Source of the DNA: Mycoplasma sp. UBA710
GTDB lineage: Bacteria > Bacillota_I > Bacilli_A > Mycoplasmatales > Metamycoplasmataceae
NCBI GenBank assembly: GCA_002298905.1
Contig: DBMA01000010.1
Span: 1 to 17,347, forward strand
Direction of reading: 5' to 3'
DNA length: 17,347 nt
In this document: piece by piece, positions 1 to 10,089 of the stretch
How positions within the stretch are numbered: position 1 is the first letter of the stretch
Layout: each line of letters begins with the position of its first letter
Position numbers and translations under genes: made by a program
The notes under the pieces: model-generated
Database searches by the model: none
What the model was told of the DNA's origin: nothing
The model's input: the letters and a program-made list of their open reading frames with translations, nothing else

Positions 1-7
1 TTAAATA

Positions 8-2011
8 ATGAATATTAATGAACTTAAAAATAAAATTATTTTTATAGATAAAGATTTAAATAAAGAATTTGATTACTATGTTGAGAATTTAAATATTAGT
101 AACAAAGAAGAAATTGATTATGAACTTAAATCTCAGTTTGTTGCTAATACAATGTGACCGAATTCAATAATAAATAAAGAACATGATGAAAATATAAACA
201 GATGATTATTTGATAAAGAAAAATATTTTAATTGAATTTATTTCGATGATTTTGATGATAAAAAAAATATTTATGTTGTAGTTTATATAAACGAAGAAAA
301 TGTTTTAGATAGAAATTTTTTTGAACCATATTTATCTAGATATTTTGATATTGTTTATCAAACTATACAAGAATTTAAAAAAAATGATAAGGATAATATT
401 GTCTTAGAAGAATTTGGCGAAAAAGTACAAGACATTTGTAATGAAATACCATTGGAAGAAAATGAGTATGATGATTTAATCTATCACTTAGTTTTCTTTT
501 CTCCTTATTCAAATGAATATAAAATAAAATATGAAAATATTTGTGAAGAAATTATTAAAGAAAAAGGATTGATAAAAAGTAAAAATAAGAAAAAATATAA
601 TAATATATTATTCAAATCTGAACATGATATTTTAAATTCTATAAATAAAAATAAGAAAAAAGGTTATTTTATTGAAAGAGATATTTTAAATATTGATAAA
701 CATAACAACTATTTAGAATATACTAATTTAGATCCTGCAGATAAAATAAATAATGCTTATATTTTAAATATTAGTGCTAAATCTTTAAGAAAACTTTGAA
801 CAAAACATGAAAATAATTTATTAGATTTAAATTTAAGATATTATGTAAAAAATAAAAATATTGATGACAAAATTAGAATTTCAATGGACCCATGTCATTC
901 AAAATTATTTTGAGTTAAAAATAATGGATTAGTAATCATTTGTAAGGATATTAAATTTTTAGATAATAATGAAGTAGAGTTATTAAATTTTTCTATTGTT
1001 AATGGAGGGCAAACAACCTACAATATAGGTAATTATCAAAATCTTGATAATGAAAATTTTCCGGATTTTTATATTTTAAGCAAAATTATTTGTATAAATG
1101 AATTAAGAGGTAATGATGATTATGAATTAAGTAATAGTTCTATTGTTTTAAATATTGCAAATGATATTGCAGAAGCTACTAATAGTCAAAAACCTATTAA
1201 GAGTGAAGATTTATTGGTAAACTTAACTGAAATAAAAAATATGAAGAAACTTTTACAAAATGAAAATATTTATTTAGGTACTAGAAGAGGAGAAAAGAAA
1301 ACAAAATTAAGTGAAAATGAAAAATGGAAATATATTCATTATTCAGAAATAATTCAAATGTCAGCGGCATTTTATGATTTAATTCCGGGGACTGCAAGAA
1401 ATGCTAAAGCAAAATTATTTAAAGAAAAAAATGTAAAAACAGTTTTTGGAGAATACTTCAAAGAAGATTATTATCCTACTTGAATTGAATTAATAAAATT
1501 CAACTATATTTTAAAAAATATAGCTACTAAAAAAGTTCTTGAAAAAATTTTTGAACAATATTTTACAGAAAATGACCCTGATAACAAAAATTATGAAGAT
1601 TTTTTTAAATACTGCAAATTCTATTCAATCAGTTTATTAAAAGTTATAAAAATATTTTTATTTTTTGGAAATGAAGCTATTAATGAATATAAAGAGCAAA
1701 TCATTCAATCTGATCCAACTGAAGAAAAACAAATAGATAAAAAATTATTAAAATGATCGCAAAAATGATGAAGTCAGTTAAGCAAAGACAATAAACAAAT
1801 ATTTAAAATAAAAGAAATTAATGATTTAAAAGAAGAATGAATTAAACTATGTAAGAAAGTATTGCTTAAAAAATGATCAAAAATTATATCAGATGTTCCT
1901 TCGTCAACAAATTTTACAAAGAATAACAAAAATTTCTATAAAGTTTTTATGAAAGAAATTATTTATGATTTTGATCAAGATAAAAATGATTTTGCTAGTT
2001 TTTTTAGCTAA
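8..2011 (+). CDS. AIPR-family (abortive infection phage resistance) protein
   Basis: A 667-residue protein read with UGA as Trp (for example W264 at the TGA at 797). The ATG at 8 is the first start after an in-frame TAA at 2-4, so the gene is complete at its 5' end; no Shine-Dalgarno site is visible. The centre carries the AIPR signature: a conserved NLRYYV at about 275-280, a K-N-N-G segment at 304-307, IVNGGQT at 330-336, and then an ATNSQ...IKSEDL block about 60 residues further on. The N-terminal ~260 and C-terminal ~170 residues are charged, look soluble and match nothing I recognise. No signal peptide or membrane segment is seen. AIPR proteins are known from phage-resistance and restriction-type clusters, often beside Z1 ATPases, but their biochemical activity is poorly defined. 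The Z1 gene follows after 45 nt on the same strand, so the two are probably co-transcribed. Family assignment is fairly firm; the defence role is inferred from family and neighbour. Confidence 0.85.
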
Positions 2012-2056
2012 AAATAAAAATTTTTTTAATTATAATGGAGTTAATAACTATCTTGT

Positions 2057-4225
2057 ATGGAAAATGAAAAATTAATTTTTGAAATGGATGAAATTATTGA
2101 AAATTTTTTTGATTCTTTTTTAGAATATAAAAAAGAAAAAATTACTAAATTTATTAAAGAAGATGATTTAATTCAAAAAAATATCAATGATTTAAAAAAA
2201 ACAATTCAAAATGTTGGAAATAGAATCATACAATCTAATGAAATGTTATTAAAGCATTTAGTTGCAGGTCATGTTCAGTCCGGAAAAACTGATTTTGTTA
2301 TTGGTTTAATTTCTTATATCTTAGATAATATAAACAACGATCATATTAATATTTTTGTGAATTTAACATCATCTAATACATCAATAATGTCTCAAAATCA
2401 TCAAAGACTAAAAGATTTTTTTGATAATTATAATAATCAAAATTTAAAAATCATTGAAATTAAATCCTATGATGAACTAAAATCAAAAAAGAATAATTTT
2501 AGAAAAAATACAATTTATATTTGATCATTTTTAAAAAATACAACACATTTAAACTGATTAAAAGAAAATATATTAAATATTCATGAGGATGTTAATTTAA
2601 TAATATTAGATGATGAGGGAGATAATGCTTCTTTTAATACCAAAGAAACATCAAAATCAGATGATTTATCTACAATTAATAAATATATTAATGATATTTT
2701 GAATTTAAAGAAAAATATGCACAAAATTAACTATGTTTCTATTACAGCAACACCTTTTATTCATTTTTTTGCAACTAATTCGAATAATATTAAACCTGAT
2801 TATTCATATTTACTTAAGCCTGGTTCAAATTATTCTAGTATTATAGATTTTAATGAATTAATTAATCAACAAGATTCCAAAGTTATTAGCATTATCGATG
2901 AAAATATAGATGATATAGATGATTTTGAAGACTTACCTAAATCTTTAAAAGTTGCTATTTTAGTTTTTCTTATAAATTCAGCAATTATTCATGATAGAGT
3001 TTCTAAAAATTTTTTTTCAAGAATGATTATTAGTTCATTTCCAAAAATATCTGAGCAAACAGTATTAGTCAATTTAATAAATGATTATTTAGATAATTTT
3101 AAAGAAAATGAAATTTTATTTTATGAAGAAATTGACAAAAATGAAATTTTGTCTCAAGTTTATGAGGGTAATGAATATACTGAAGATTCTCAAGAAAAAA
3201 TTAAAAAATACGTTTATGAAAAATTCATTTTAAAATCAAAATATGAAATAATTGAATTTAATTCAAACAATAAAGATAATATTAATAATTTAAATTTAGA
3301 TCATGAAATCAAAAAATTACAAATTATTGTAGGTTTGTATAAAATGTCTAGAGGTATTACAATATCTAATTTATCTACTATTTTCTTTACATTTAGATCA
3401 AGAACAATATCATTAGCTGATACTTTATTGCAAAGAGCTAGATGACTTGGATATCGTAAAAATTATATTAATAGAATTAAAATTTTTATGACAGAGGAGC
3501 TTAAAAATGATTACTTAGTTATAGGAGATCTAATTAATAATCTCTATAATATTATAGAAATATCCGAAAATAAGAATATTCCTTTTACCAAGCTAGAAAA
3601 ATTTTTAGGAATATCTAATGTAATTCAAAAAATAATGCCTGTAGGTTCAAATAGAGCAAAAACTTATTTAATAAATGGAAATCATTATAATAATATATTC
3701 ATCAATAATTCTTATAATTCAGGTAAAAATAATGATAACTTAAATCTATTAGAAATATTTAATAGTTATTATAAGAATAAAAGAGAAGATAAAACTAATT
3801 GACCTATTTTAGAATGTAATAATCTTCAAGATTTTATCAATATATTTTTTCAAAATAATTATGATAATTTTTATTCGTGCTTTAATATTAAAAAAGTAAA
3901 ATTTCCTGAGATAAATACATTATCAGATAAAAAAGCAGTTGTTAGATTTATTTCAGAAGATTTAAACAATATCTTTTTTAGAGATAGAATAATAATTAAC
4001 AAAAATGAAGACAAATATTATTTTGGTAATGGTAATTATAAAGGTGAATATACTATAAACAATAAAGATTGAATAATTATTGATTTTCTTCCTTTAAAAA
4101 TTTGAGAGAAAAATAATAATTTTGAGAAAAAAATAATTCGTCCAAAATTATTGTTGCCTTATGATATTGAAAATAATAAAAATATTGAGAAAAAATTCTC
4201 TTCAGGATTTATTGGAGAATATTAA
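2057..4225 (+). CDS. Z1-domain superfamily II helicase-like ATPase, defence-associated
   Basis: A 722-residue protein with several UGA-Trp codons, the first at residue 156. The ATG at 2057 follows an in-frame TAA at 2045 and is the only good start; a GGAG at 2037-2040 lies too far upstream to be a clear ribosome site. Helicase-type motifs appear in order: Walker A GHVQSGKT (71-78), Walker B DDEGD (185-189), TATP (230-233, motif III-like), SRGITI (431-436, motif V-like) and LLQRARWLGYR (about 457-467, motif VI-like). This combination is typical of the Z1 domain, an ATPase found in bacterial restriction and defence islands with AIPR proteins, GHKL/MORC-type ATPases, cytosine methylases and PD-(D/E)XK nucleases. 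It is cytoplasmic and presumably couples ATP hydrolysis to DNA handling. The C-terminal ~250 residues are Asn/Lys-rich and unassigned. All ATPase motifs look intact, so the protein is likely active. The AIPR gene precedes it; no other partner is visible. Confidence 0.87.
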
Positions 4226-4268
4226 TAATAATCATATATATTCATAAATTTATTAGAATTATATTATT

Positions 4269-5720
4269 ATGAAAAAAATTAAACCATTATCCTTTGCATT
4301 AATAGCTTCATTTTCAATTTGCTTAACACCAATGTTAATAAGTTGTGGAAATAAAATAAATGATGAAATATCATTAAATGACTTTAAAAATAGCTTAAAT
4401 CCAACAATAAAACCTGAAAAAAAATCTGAACAAACCCAAGTATTAGCAAGTACTATTAAAACTGAATCAGATTTACAAAGTTGATTTAATAATTTACCAG
4501 AGTCAAAAAATGGAATTATTACAACTTTTTCATATACCTCGGCCGATGATAAAAAAGGTAGTTTAGAAATTTGCTACATTCTTGCAAAAAATGGTAATGA
4601 AATTAAATATACAAATACTTATGAAGGATTTAAAATCAGAGAAAAAGAACCTGATCAATTAGATGTCGAAAATTTTATAAAAACATTGAAAGATCCTACT
4701 ATAAAAGAAAATAAAAAATCAGAACTACCTAATACTTTAGCAGATAGTATTAAAACCGAAGAACAAGTAAAAGAATGATTTGATGGTTTGTGAAATAGTG
4801 ATAGTCAAAAAGGGATTAATGTTTCTTTTATAAAAACAGAATCTAATAGCAATAATTCGTCAATTCCAAAAGGAACATTAAGAGTTTATTATCAAATACA
4901 AAAAGGAGAATATTTCACACAAGTTTATTGAGAAACTCCAGGATTTCAAAATATAACAACCCCTATAAATCCTCCAGCAACTGGTAATACAAAATATAAA
5001 GTAAGTTTTAAAAGATCTAATGGAAAAGTTTTAAAAGATTATAATTCAACTATTAATATTTATAAAAATGATAACCCTGATGTTCTTTATAAAGATATAT
5101 GAATGACAAACTCTATTAATGAATTTGAATTACCAACAGATACATATAAATGTGTAATTCAAGGTAATCCTCCAAATGGGATGGAAGTTAATAAAGAATT
5201 TATAATTTCAGAACAAAACCCTTCTTATGATATAGTATTTAAACCCAAAGATTTACAAAATACACTCACACCTGAAGGTTATAATTACAAAATAAATGAT
5301 GTTTTATTCCAATCAGAATATACTGATGTAAATAATAATACATATAAATTATCTGATAATATTAAGAATAAAAAAATTACTTTATTTTTTTTCTTTAAGA
5401 TAGATTGCCCTTATTGCAATGCGATGGAAAAAGAAATTGCCCAATGAAAAGAAGAAGATGCTATTAAAGATCGTTTTGATGTTTGACTTTTTTCAGGACA
5501 TGATAATAAGACTAGACTAGTTGATTGATCAAAAGGTTATAAAAATTTTAGAGTTTTTGAAGATACAAATTTTATTGTTAGAAAACATTTTGATGATACA
5601 CAAAACCCCCAAAAAGGAGTTCCACAATTTTATTTTGTAGATCAAGAAGGTGTTTTGGTTTCTAAATCTCGAGGTCAAACAAGTAATTTAAAAGATAAAT
5701 TATTAGAATTAATTGATTAA
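4269..5720 (+). CDS. Surface lipoprotein with C-terminal thioredoxin-like domain
   Basis: A 483-residue protein starting MKKIKPLSF with a hydrophobic signal and the lipobox LIS-C; Cys26 should be lipidated and anchor it outside the membrane. Two similar blocks follow: LASTIKTESDLQSW (59-72) and LADSIKTEEQVKEW (157-170), each continuing through a beta-rich stretch of 50-70 residues. These resemble mycoplasma variable-lipoprotein (Lipoprotein_17-like) repeats, though that family name is tentative. After a beta-rich linker, the C-terminal ~150 residues look like a thioredoxin fold: a hydrophobic strand (LFFFF), a CPYC motif at 380-383, and a likely cis-proline in GVPQFYF (P452) before the last strand. 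The domain layout suggests extracellular thiol-disulfide chemistry, possibly reductase or isomerase, on a surface protein. No obvious ribosome site precedes the ATG; TATATT at 4260-4265 is too close unless the message is leaderless. The stop overlaps the trmB stop. Lipoprotein and thioredoxin calls are solid; substrate unknown. Confidence 0.85.
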
Positions 5721-6331
5721 TTTTTAAATTGAACTTCCATATAATTAATATTTTTACCTTGTAAAGATCATTTTTTCTCATAACCTGTCAAAATGTTTGA
5801 TTTATTTTTTATACTATTATGCAGGTCATTACTATAATAAATAATTGTTGCCTGTGGGTATTCACTTATGTGTTCAAATGACCATTTAAAAAATTGATCA
5901 TTATCTGTTTTTATTTTTAATATACCTTTCTTGTCTAATAAAGATCTATAAATGTCAAGAAATTTATTATAAGTCAATCTTCTTTTAAAATGTTTCTTTT
6001 TTGGTCATGGATCTGAAAAAGTTAATCATATTTCATTGATAAATCCATTAAATTTATCTGATATTTTTTCAATATCTTCACAAACTATATAAATATTTTT
6101 TAAATTATATTCACTAAATCTTTTGGCAGCTTTAGCAGCTACTGTCGGAAATTTTTCAATTCCAATAAATGTTATATTAGGATTTTTTAAAGCCATCTCA
6201 CATAACATTTCTCCTTTTCCCATTCCTATTTCAAGTACAACATTGCTATTTAATATAATAGGAAATTGCTTTAATAAATATGGAGAATTATTTAAATATT
6301 CTCTTGCTTTAGGATCATTTCTTAATCTCAT
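5717..6331 (-). CDS. trmB: tRNA (guanine-N7-)-methyltransferase TrmB
   Basis: A 204-residue class I SAM-dependent methyltransferase that forms 7-methylguanosine, usually at position 46 of the tRNA variable loop. The SAM-binding motif I is EIGMGKG (34-40), followed by an acidic GIEK strand end (57-60). The family hallmark FSDPWPKKRH lies at 105-114, just after a UGA-coded Trp102. Length is normal for the family. The gene starts 7 nt after the upp stop, so upp and trmB probably form one minus-strand transcript. Its TAA lies in the same TTAA as the convergent lipoprotein stop, giving a 4-bp overlap with no room for a terminator. Confidence 0.96.
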
Positions 6332-6338
6332 ATACTAT

Positions 6339-6968
6339 CTATTTTGTACCAAAAATTCTATCCCCAGCATCACCTAAACCTGGAATAATATATCCATCTT
6401 TATTTAATTTTTCATCTATTGCAGCAATAAATAAATCTACATTTTTTACTTTTTCTTTTAAATTACTAATCCCTTCAGGAGCGCCTACTATTGAAACCAT
6501 TTTAATATTTGAAAATCCATCTTTATTTAATTTATTAATAGCATCTATAGCTGATCCGCCTGTTGCTAACATTGGATCGACAACAATAATTACACTATCT
6601 TTGGGTACATTGGGCATTTTGTAAAAATATTCATGAGACTCTAATGTTTTTTCATCTCGATAAAGACCTATATGTCCTACTCTTGCTTGAGGTAATAATA
6701 ATTTAATTCCTTCCACCATTCCAATTCCTGCTCTTAATATAGGAACAATAACAATTTCTTTATCAAAACATTTACCAATAGTTTTAGAATTTGTTGGTGT
6801 TTCAATAGAAACTTCTTTAGGTTTATAATCACTTAATAATTCATAAACCATCAGAGAAGCAATTTCATTTAAATTAGCTTTAAATTCTGTATGGTTTGTA
6901 TTTTTATCTCTTAGAACAGATAATTTAATTTTTATTAAAGGGTGATCCAAAACATTAACTTTTACCAT
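6339..6968 (-). CDS. upp: Uracil phosphoribosyltransferase
   Basis: A 209-residue enzyme converting uracil and PRPP to UMP in pyrimidine salvage, which matters in mollicutes because they generally lack de novo pyrimidine synthesis. The PRPP-binding loop is VDPMLATGGSA (130-140), LRAGIGM (78-84) matches the upstream conserved loop, and the C-terminal PGLGDAGDRIFGT is the typical uracil-site segment. I chose the ATG at 6968 over the TTG directly before it (6971), because a GAGGA sequence lies about 12 nt upstream of the ATG. It is the first gene of an apparent upp-trmB operon, with a TATAAT box in the short divergent region shared with rsmD. Confidence 0.97.
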   Translation of the reverse strand: MVKVNVLDHPLIKIKLSVLRDKNTNHTEFKANLNEIASLMVYELLSDYKPKEVSIETPTNSKTIGKCFDKEIVIVPILRAGIGMVEGIKLLLPQARVGHIGLYRDEKTLESHEYFYKMPNVPKDSVIIVVDPMLATGGSAIDAINKLNKDGFSNIKMVSIVGAPEGISNLKEKVKNVDLFIAAIDEKLNKDGYIIPGLGDAGDRIFGTK

Positions 6969-7002
6969 CAACTAATTAATTCCTCGTTATTATTTTATTT
7001 AA

Positions 7003-7008
7003 ATTATA
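7003..7008 (-). promoter_or_regulatory. Likely -10 box for upp-trmB
   Basis: Read on the minus strand this is a perfect TATAAT about 35 nt upstream of the upp ATG, giving a predicted leader near 28 nt. No convincing -35 is seen, as is common in mollicutes. The overlapping plus-strand TATAGT at 7005-7010 is a weaker candidate for rsmD and would give a very short leader. Confidence 0.55.
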
Positions 7009-7023
7009 GTTTAAAATAAAAAT

Positions 7024-7569
7024 ATGCTTAGAATTATTGCAGGAAAATATCGTTCTCGAGTTTTAGAACAACCTCCATTATCAATAACAAGACCAACAAT
7101 GGATAGAGCAAGAGAAGCTCTTTTTAATATTATTCAAAATAATATTGAAAATAGTATTGTTTTAGATTGTTTTGCAGGTTCTGGCGCTTTTTGTTTTGAA
7201 GCAATTTCTAGAGGTGCTACAAAAGCCATTGCAATTGAAAAAAATCCAATTGCTTTTGCAATTATGCAAAAAAATTTAGAAAAATTAAATGCTAATAATA
7301 TGGAAATCAAAAATATGGATTCTTTGAATTATTTAAAATATTCTAAAAATATTCAATTTGATTTTATTTATTTAGATCCTCCTTACAAATTAGATATTCT
7401 AAAAACATGTTTGGATCTTATTGTTGAAAATAAATTGCTAAAAAAATTTGGAAAAATAATTATTGAAACTAATATCAACACCATAATAAATATTCCCAAA
7501 GAATTAATTATTATTAATGAAAAAATTTATGGTAAAACTAAATTTATATTTATTAATTGAATAGATTAA
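7024..7569 (+). CDS. rsmD: 16S rRNA (guanine-N2)-methyltransferase RsmD
   Basis: A 181-residue SAM-dependent methyltransferase of the RsmD family, which methylates G966 (E. coli numbering) of 16S rRNA in the small ribosomal subunit. The start MLRIIAGKYR is typical, as is the ITRPTMDRARE segment at about 21-31. SAM motif I is LDCFAGSGAFCFEA (47-60) and the catalytic DPPY is at 118-121. With the standard code it would end at a TGA at 7558; reading that as Trp adds W-I-D before TAA at 7567-7569. It diverges from upp over a gap of about 55 nt and leads a run of four same-strand genes, with NIF3 30 nt downstream. Confidence 0.96.
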
Positions 7570-7599
7570 ATTCCATTAAAACAATAGTAAAATATATTT

Positions 7600-8385
7600 A
7601 TGAACAACAAAATAAATCAAAATGATATTATAAATTTTCTAGAAGAAAATTTTCCTTTAAATAAAGCTCAAAAATGAGATTTTCCTGGTTATTCTTTAAA
7701 ATTGCCTAATAAAATCATTAAAAAAGTAATTGTATGTTTAGATGTTAATTATAATGTGGTAGAAAAAGCGGTTAAAGAGAAAATAGATTTTATTATTTCT
7801 TATCATCCTTTTAAATTTGCTAAATCTTGAAACACTATTTATGCATATGATTTTACAAAAAAAGATTTAGTAAAAAAATTAACTGATAATAAAATTGCTG
7901 TTTATTCTGTGCACACAAATTTAGACCAAGATAAAAAAGGCACTTCATATCAAATATTGAAACATTTAGATTTACATCAATCTATTTGTAAAAATTACAA
8001 TTTTTCTTCTGTTGTTAAATATGGCAAACAATTATTAGATCTAATTGTTTTAATTAAATACAAATTAAATATTAATACTATTTTGACTAATGCTTTTAGT
8101 AAATTAAATATGATTATTGATAAATTTGCTTTTTATCCAGGAGCTGGAGATATTTATGATTTTTTAAATAAAAATAAAAAAGACAAAGTTGATTTACTAA
8201 TTACTTCAGACATTAAATGAAATGAACAACAATTATTAAATTCATTATCAATTAATTTTATTATTATTCCTCACAAAATTGAGGATATTGTTGTTGAATA
8301 TTTAGGTGATTTATTGACAGACCAATTTAAAGATAGTATTAAAGTTACTAAATATTTAGAAAATGATTTTATTAAGGGATATTAA
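7600..8385 (+). CDS. NIF3-family (dinuclear metal centre, YbgI-like) protein
   Basis: A 261-residue protein of the NIF3/YbgI family, whose members form toroidal hexamers with a dinuclear metal site; the physiological substrate is unresolved. Family landmarks are SYHPF at 67-71 (usually HHP), VHTNLD at 104-109, YPGAGD at about 184-189, and a C-terminal TSDIKWN (202-208) followed by a PHKIED segment (224-229). Two usual histidines appear replaced: Tyr68 stands where the family normally has the first His of HHP, and Asn208 stands where GD-x-x-x-H usually has His. The metal site may therefore be altered. The length matches the short form without the inserted domain. The stop TAA shares its last A with the nfo start (TAATG), so the two are translationally coupled. 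rsmD lies 30 nt upstream. Confidence 0.88.
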
Positions 8386-9236
8386 TGCTTAAAATAGGTT
8401 CTCATGTTTCATTTAAATCACCCAATTATTTAATAGATAGCGTGAAAGAAAGTATTGCAAATGGAGCTAATACTATGATGATTTATTTAGGGCCTCCTCA
8501 AAACTCAAATAGAGTTAGTATTGATAAATATCAATTAGATTTATATTTTGAAAAATATAAAAATATTATTTTGCCACAAGATATTATTGTTCATGCTCCT
8601 TATATTGTGAATTTAGCTAATATTTCAAAATCTGAATGATCTAAACAATTTTTAATAGAAGATATTGGTAGAATGAATAAAATTGGAGCAAAATATCTTG
8701 TTTTACATCCTGGAGCTTATTTAAAACAAGATATTAATGAATCAATTAAACATTTAGCTAGTAATATTAAAGAAATTATTAACAAAACTAATGATGTAGA
8801 AATCATTTTAGAAACAATGGCAGGAAAAGGAACAGAAATAGGAAGCTCTTTAAATCAAATGCAAGTTTTAATATCTTTAATTGATGAAGATAGAGTAGGA
8901 ATTTGCCTAGATACTTGTCATATGTGAGATTCAGGCATTGATATAAAAAATGATTTTGAAAATAATTCAGGTCAAGAATTATTAAAGAAATTGAAAGAAT
9001 TAAATTTATTATCTAAAGTAAAAGTGATTCATTTAAATGATTCAAAAAACAATTTATTTTCTCATAAAGATCGCCATGAAAATATTGGTAAAGGATTTAT
9101 TGGTCAAAAAGCTTTAATTAATTTTGCAAACCATCCAGCATTTGACAATATTCCTATTATTTTAGAAACTCCTTATGTAGATAATAAAAATTTATATAAA
9201 GAAGAAATTGCAATGATTAAAAAAGGAGGGAATTAA
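8385..9236 (+). CDS. nfo: Endonuclease IV (AP endonuclease)
   Basis: A 283-residue class II AP endonuclease that cuts the DNA backbone 5' of abasic sites in base-excision repair and uses three zinc ions. All nine expected metal ligands can be placed: H70 (IVHAP), H108 (VLHPGAY), E143 (ILETMAG), D176 and H179 (CLDTCH), H216 (VIHLNDS), D229 and H231 (KDRHENIG), and E261 (ILETP). The GSHVS start motif is present. It begins within the NIF3 stop codon, with a GGG about 6 nt upstream as a partial ribosome site, and mutM starts immediately after its stop. Pairing with mutM makes sense: MutM removes the oxidised base and nicks, and Nfo can process AP sites and blocked 3' ends. Confidence 0.97.
9222..9230 (+). 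promoter_or_regulatory. Strong Shine-Dalgarno site of mutM
   Basis: AAAGGAGGG, a near-perfect anti-16S match, ends 6 nt before the mutM ATG and lies inside the last codons of nfo. Most other starts in this window have weak or no such site, so this one stands out and fixes the mutM start at 9237. Confidence 0.8.
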
Positions 9237-10052
9237 ATGCCCGAATTGCCTGAAGTTGAAACAGTTATAAATTATTTGAAACAAGAAATATTGGGTGAAA
9301 AAATTTTAACAATTGAAGTTAAAAATCTAAAATTTTTAAAAAATTCTTCATTACAAGAATTCCAAAATCAATTAGAAAATAAAATAATAAAAGATATTTT
9401 TAGAAAAGGAAAATATTTAATTTTTGTTCTATCTAATAATATTTATATGGTTAGTCATTTAAGAATGGAAGGAAAATACTTTGTAGATCAAAATTTAGTG
9501 AATAGAAAACATGATTATTTGATTTTTTGATTATCTAATAACAAAATTCTTTCATATAATGATTCTAGACAATTTGGTACTTTTCATATAACAAAAGACT
9601 TAGATAAATTAAAAGAATTAAATAAAATAGCTTTAGATCCTTTAGATAAGAAATTTAGTTTTGATTATTTATATAGTAAATCAAAGAAATCTAAACAAAA
9701 TATTAAATCATTTTTGTTAGATCAAACAAATGTAAGTGGTATTGGAAATATATATGCTTCAGAAATTTTATTTGATGCTAAGATTAATCCATTAATTCAA
9801 GCTAATAGATTAAATTCAGAAGATATTAAAAGAATAATTAGTTCTGCACAAAAAATTTTAAAAATGGCAATTAAATATAATGGGACAACCATTCATTCTT
9901 TTAGTTTTGGAAAAAGCAAGACTGGAGAATTTAATAATTTTTTAAAAGTTGTTTATCGTGAAAAAGAAAATTGTTTTTATTGTAATAATCCAATAAAAAG
10001 AATTAAACAACAATCAAGAAGTACTTTTTATTGTTCTAAATGTCAAAAATAA
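9237..10052 (+). CDS. mutM: Formamidopyrimidine-DNA glycosylase (Fpg/MutM)
   Basis: A 271-residue bifunctional glycosylase/AP lyase that removes 8-oxoguanine and formamidopyrimidines. The N-terminus MPELPEVETV provides the catalytic Pro2 and Glu3. FRKGKYL carries the conserved lysine (K59 here), and HLRMEG (74-79) matches the void-filling loop region. LLDQTNVSGIGNIYASEILF forms the helix-two-turn-helix (about 160-179). A C-terminal zinc finger has C246, C249, C266 and C269, with the conserved Arg in SRSTFYC (R261). Trp98 is UGA-coded. It starts directly after nfo and is the last gene of the run; its end faces tmRNA across a 37-bp gap that shows no clear terminator. Confidence 0.97.
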
Positions 10053-10089
10053 ATACTTATAAATTAATGATTTGGTGAAAAAATTCATA

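Noticed and set aside
3006..3020. Homopolymer T8/A8 tracts in the defence genes and lipoprotein as phase-variation switches
   Set aside because: Runs of this length are expected often in such AT-rich DNA and occur in housekeeping genes too; all frames here are ON.
8..4225. In-frame TGA codons that would make the first two genes look like broken pseudogenes
   Set aside because: The same TGA pattern occurs in ileS, mutM, nfo and trmB at conserved Trp positions; under code 4 all frames are intact.
6123..6377. Plus-strand open frame over trmB and the upp end
   Set aside because: Shadow of two confidently identified minus-strand genes.
10053..10089. Bidirectional terminator between mutM and tmRNA
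   Set aside because: An A6 run is present but I could not draw a convincing hairpin.
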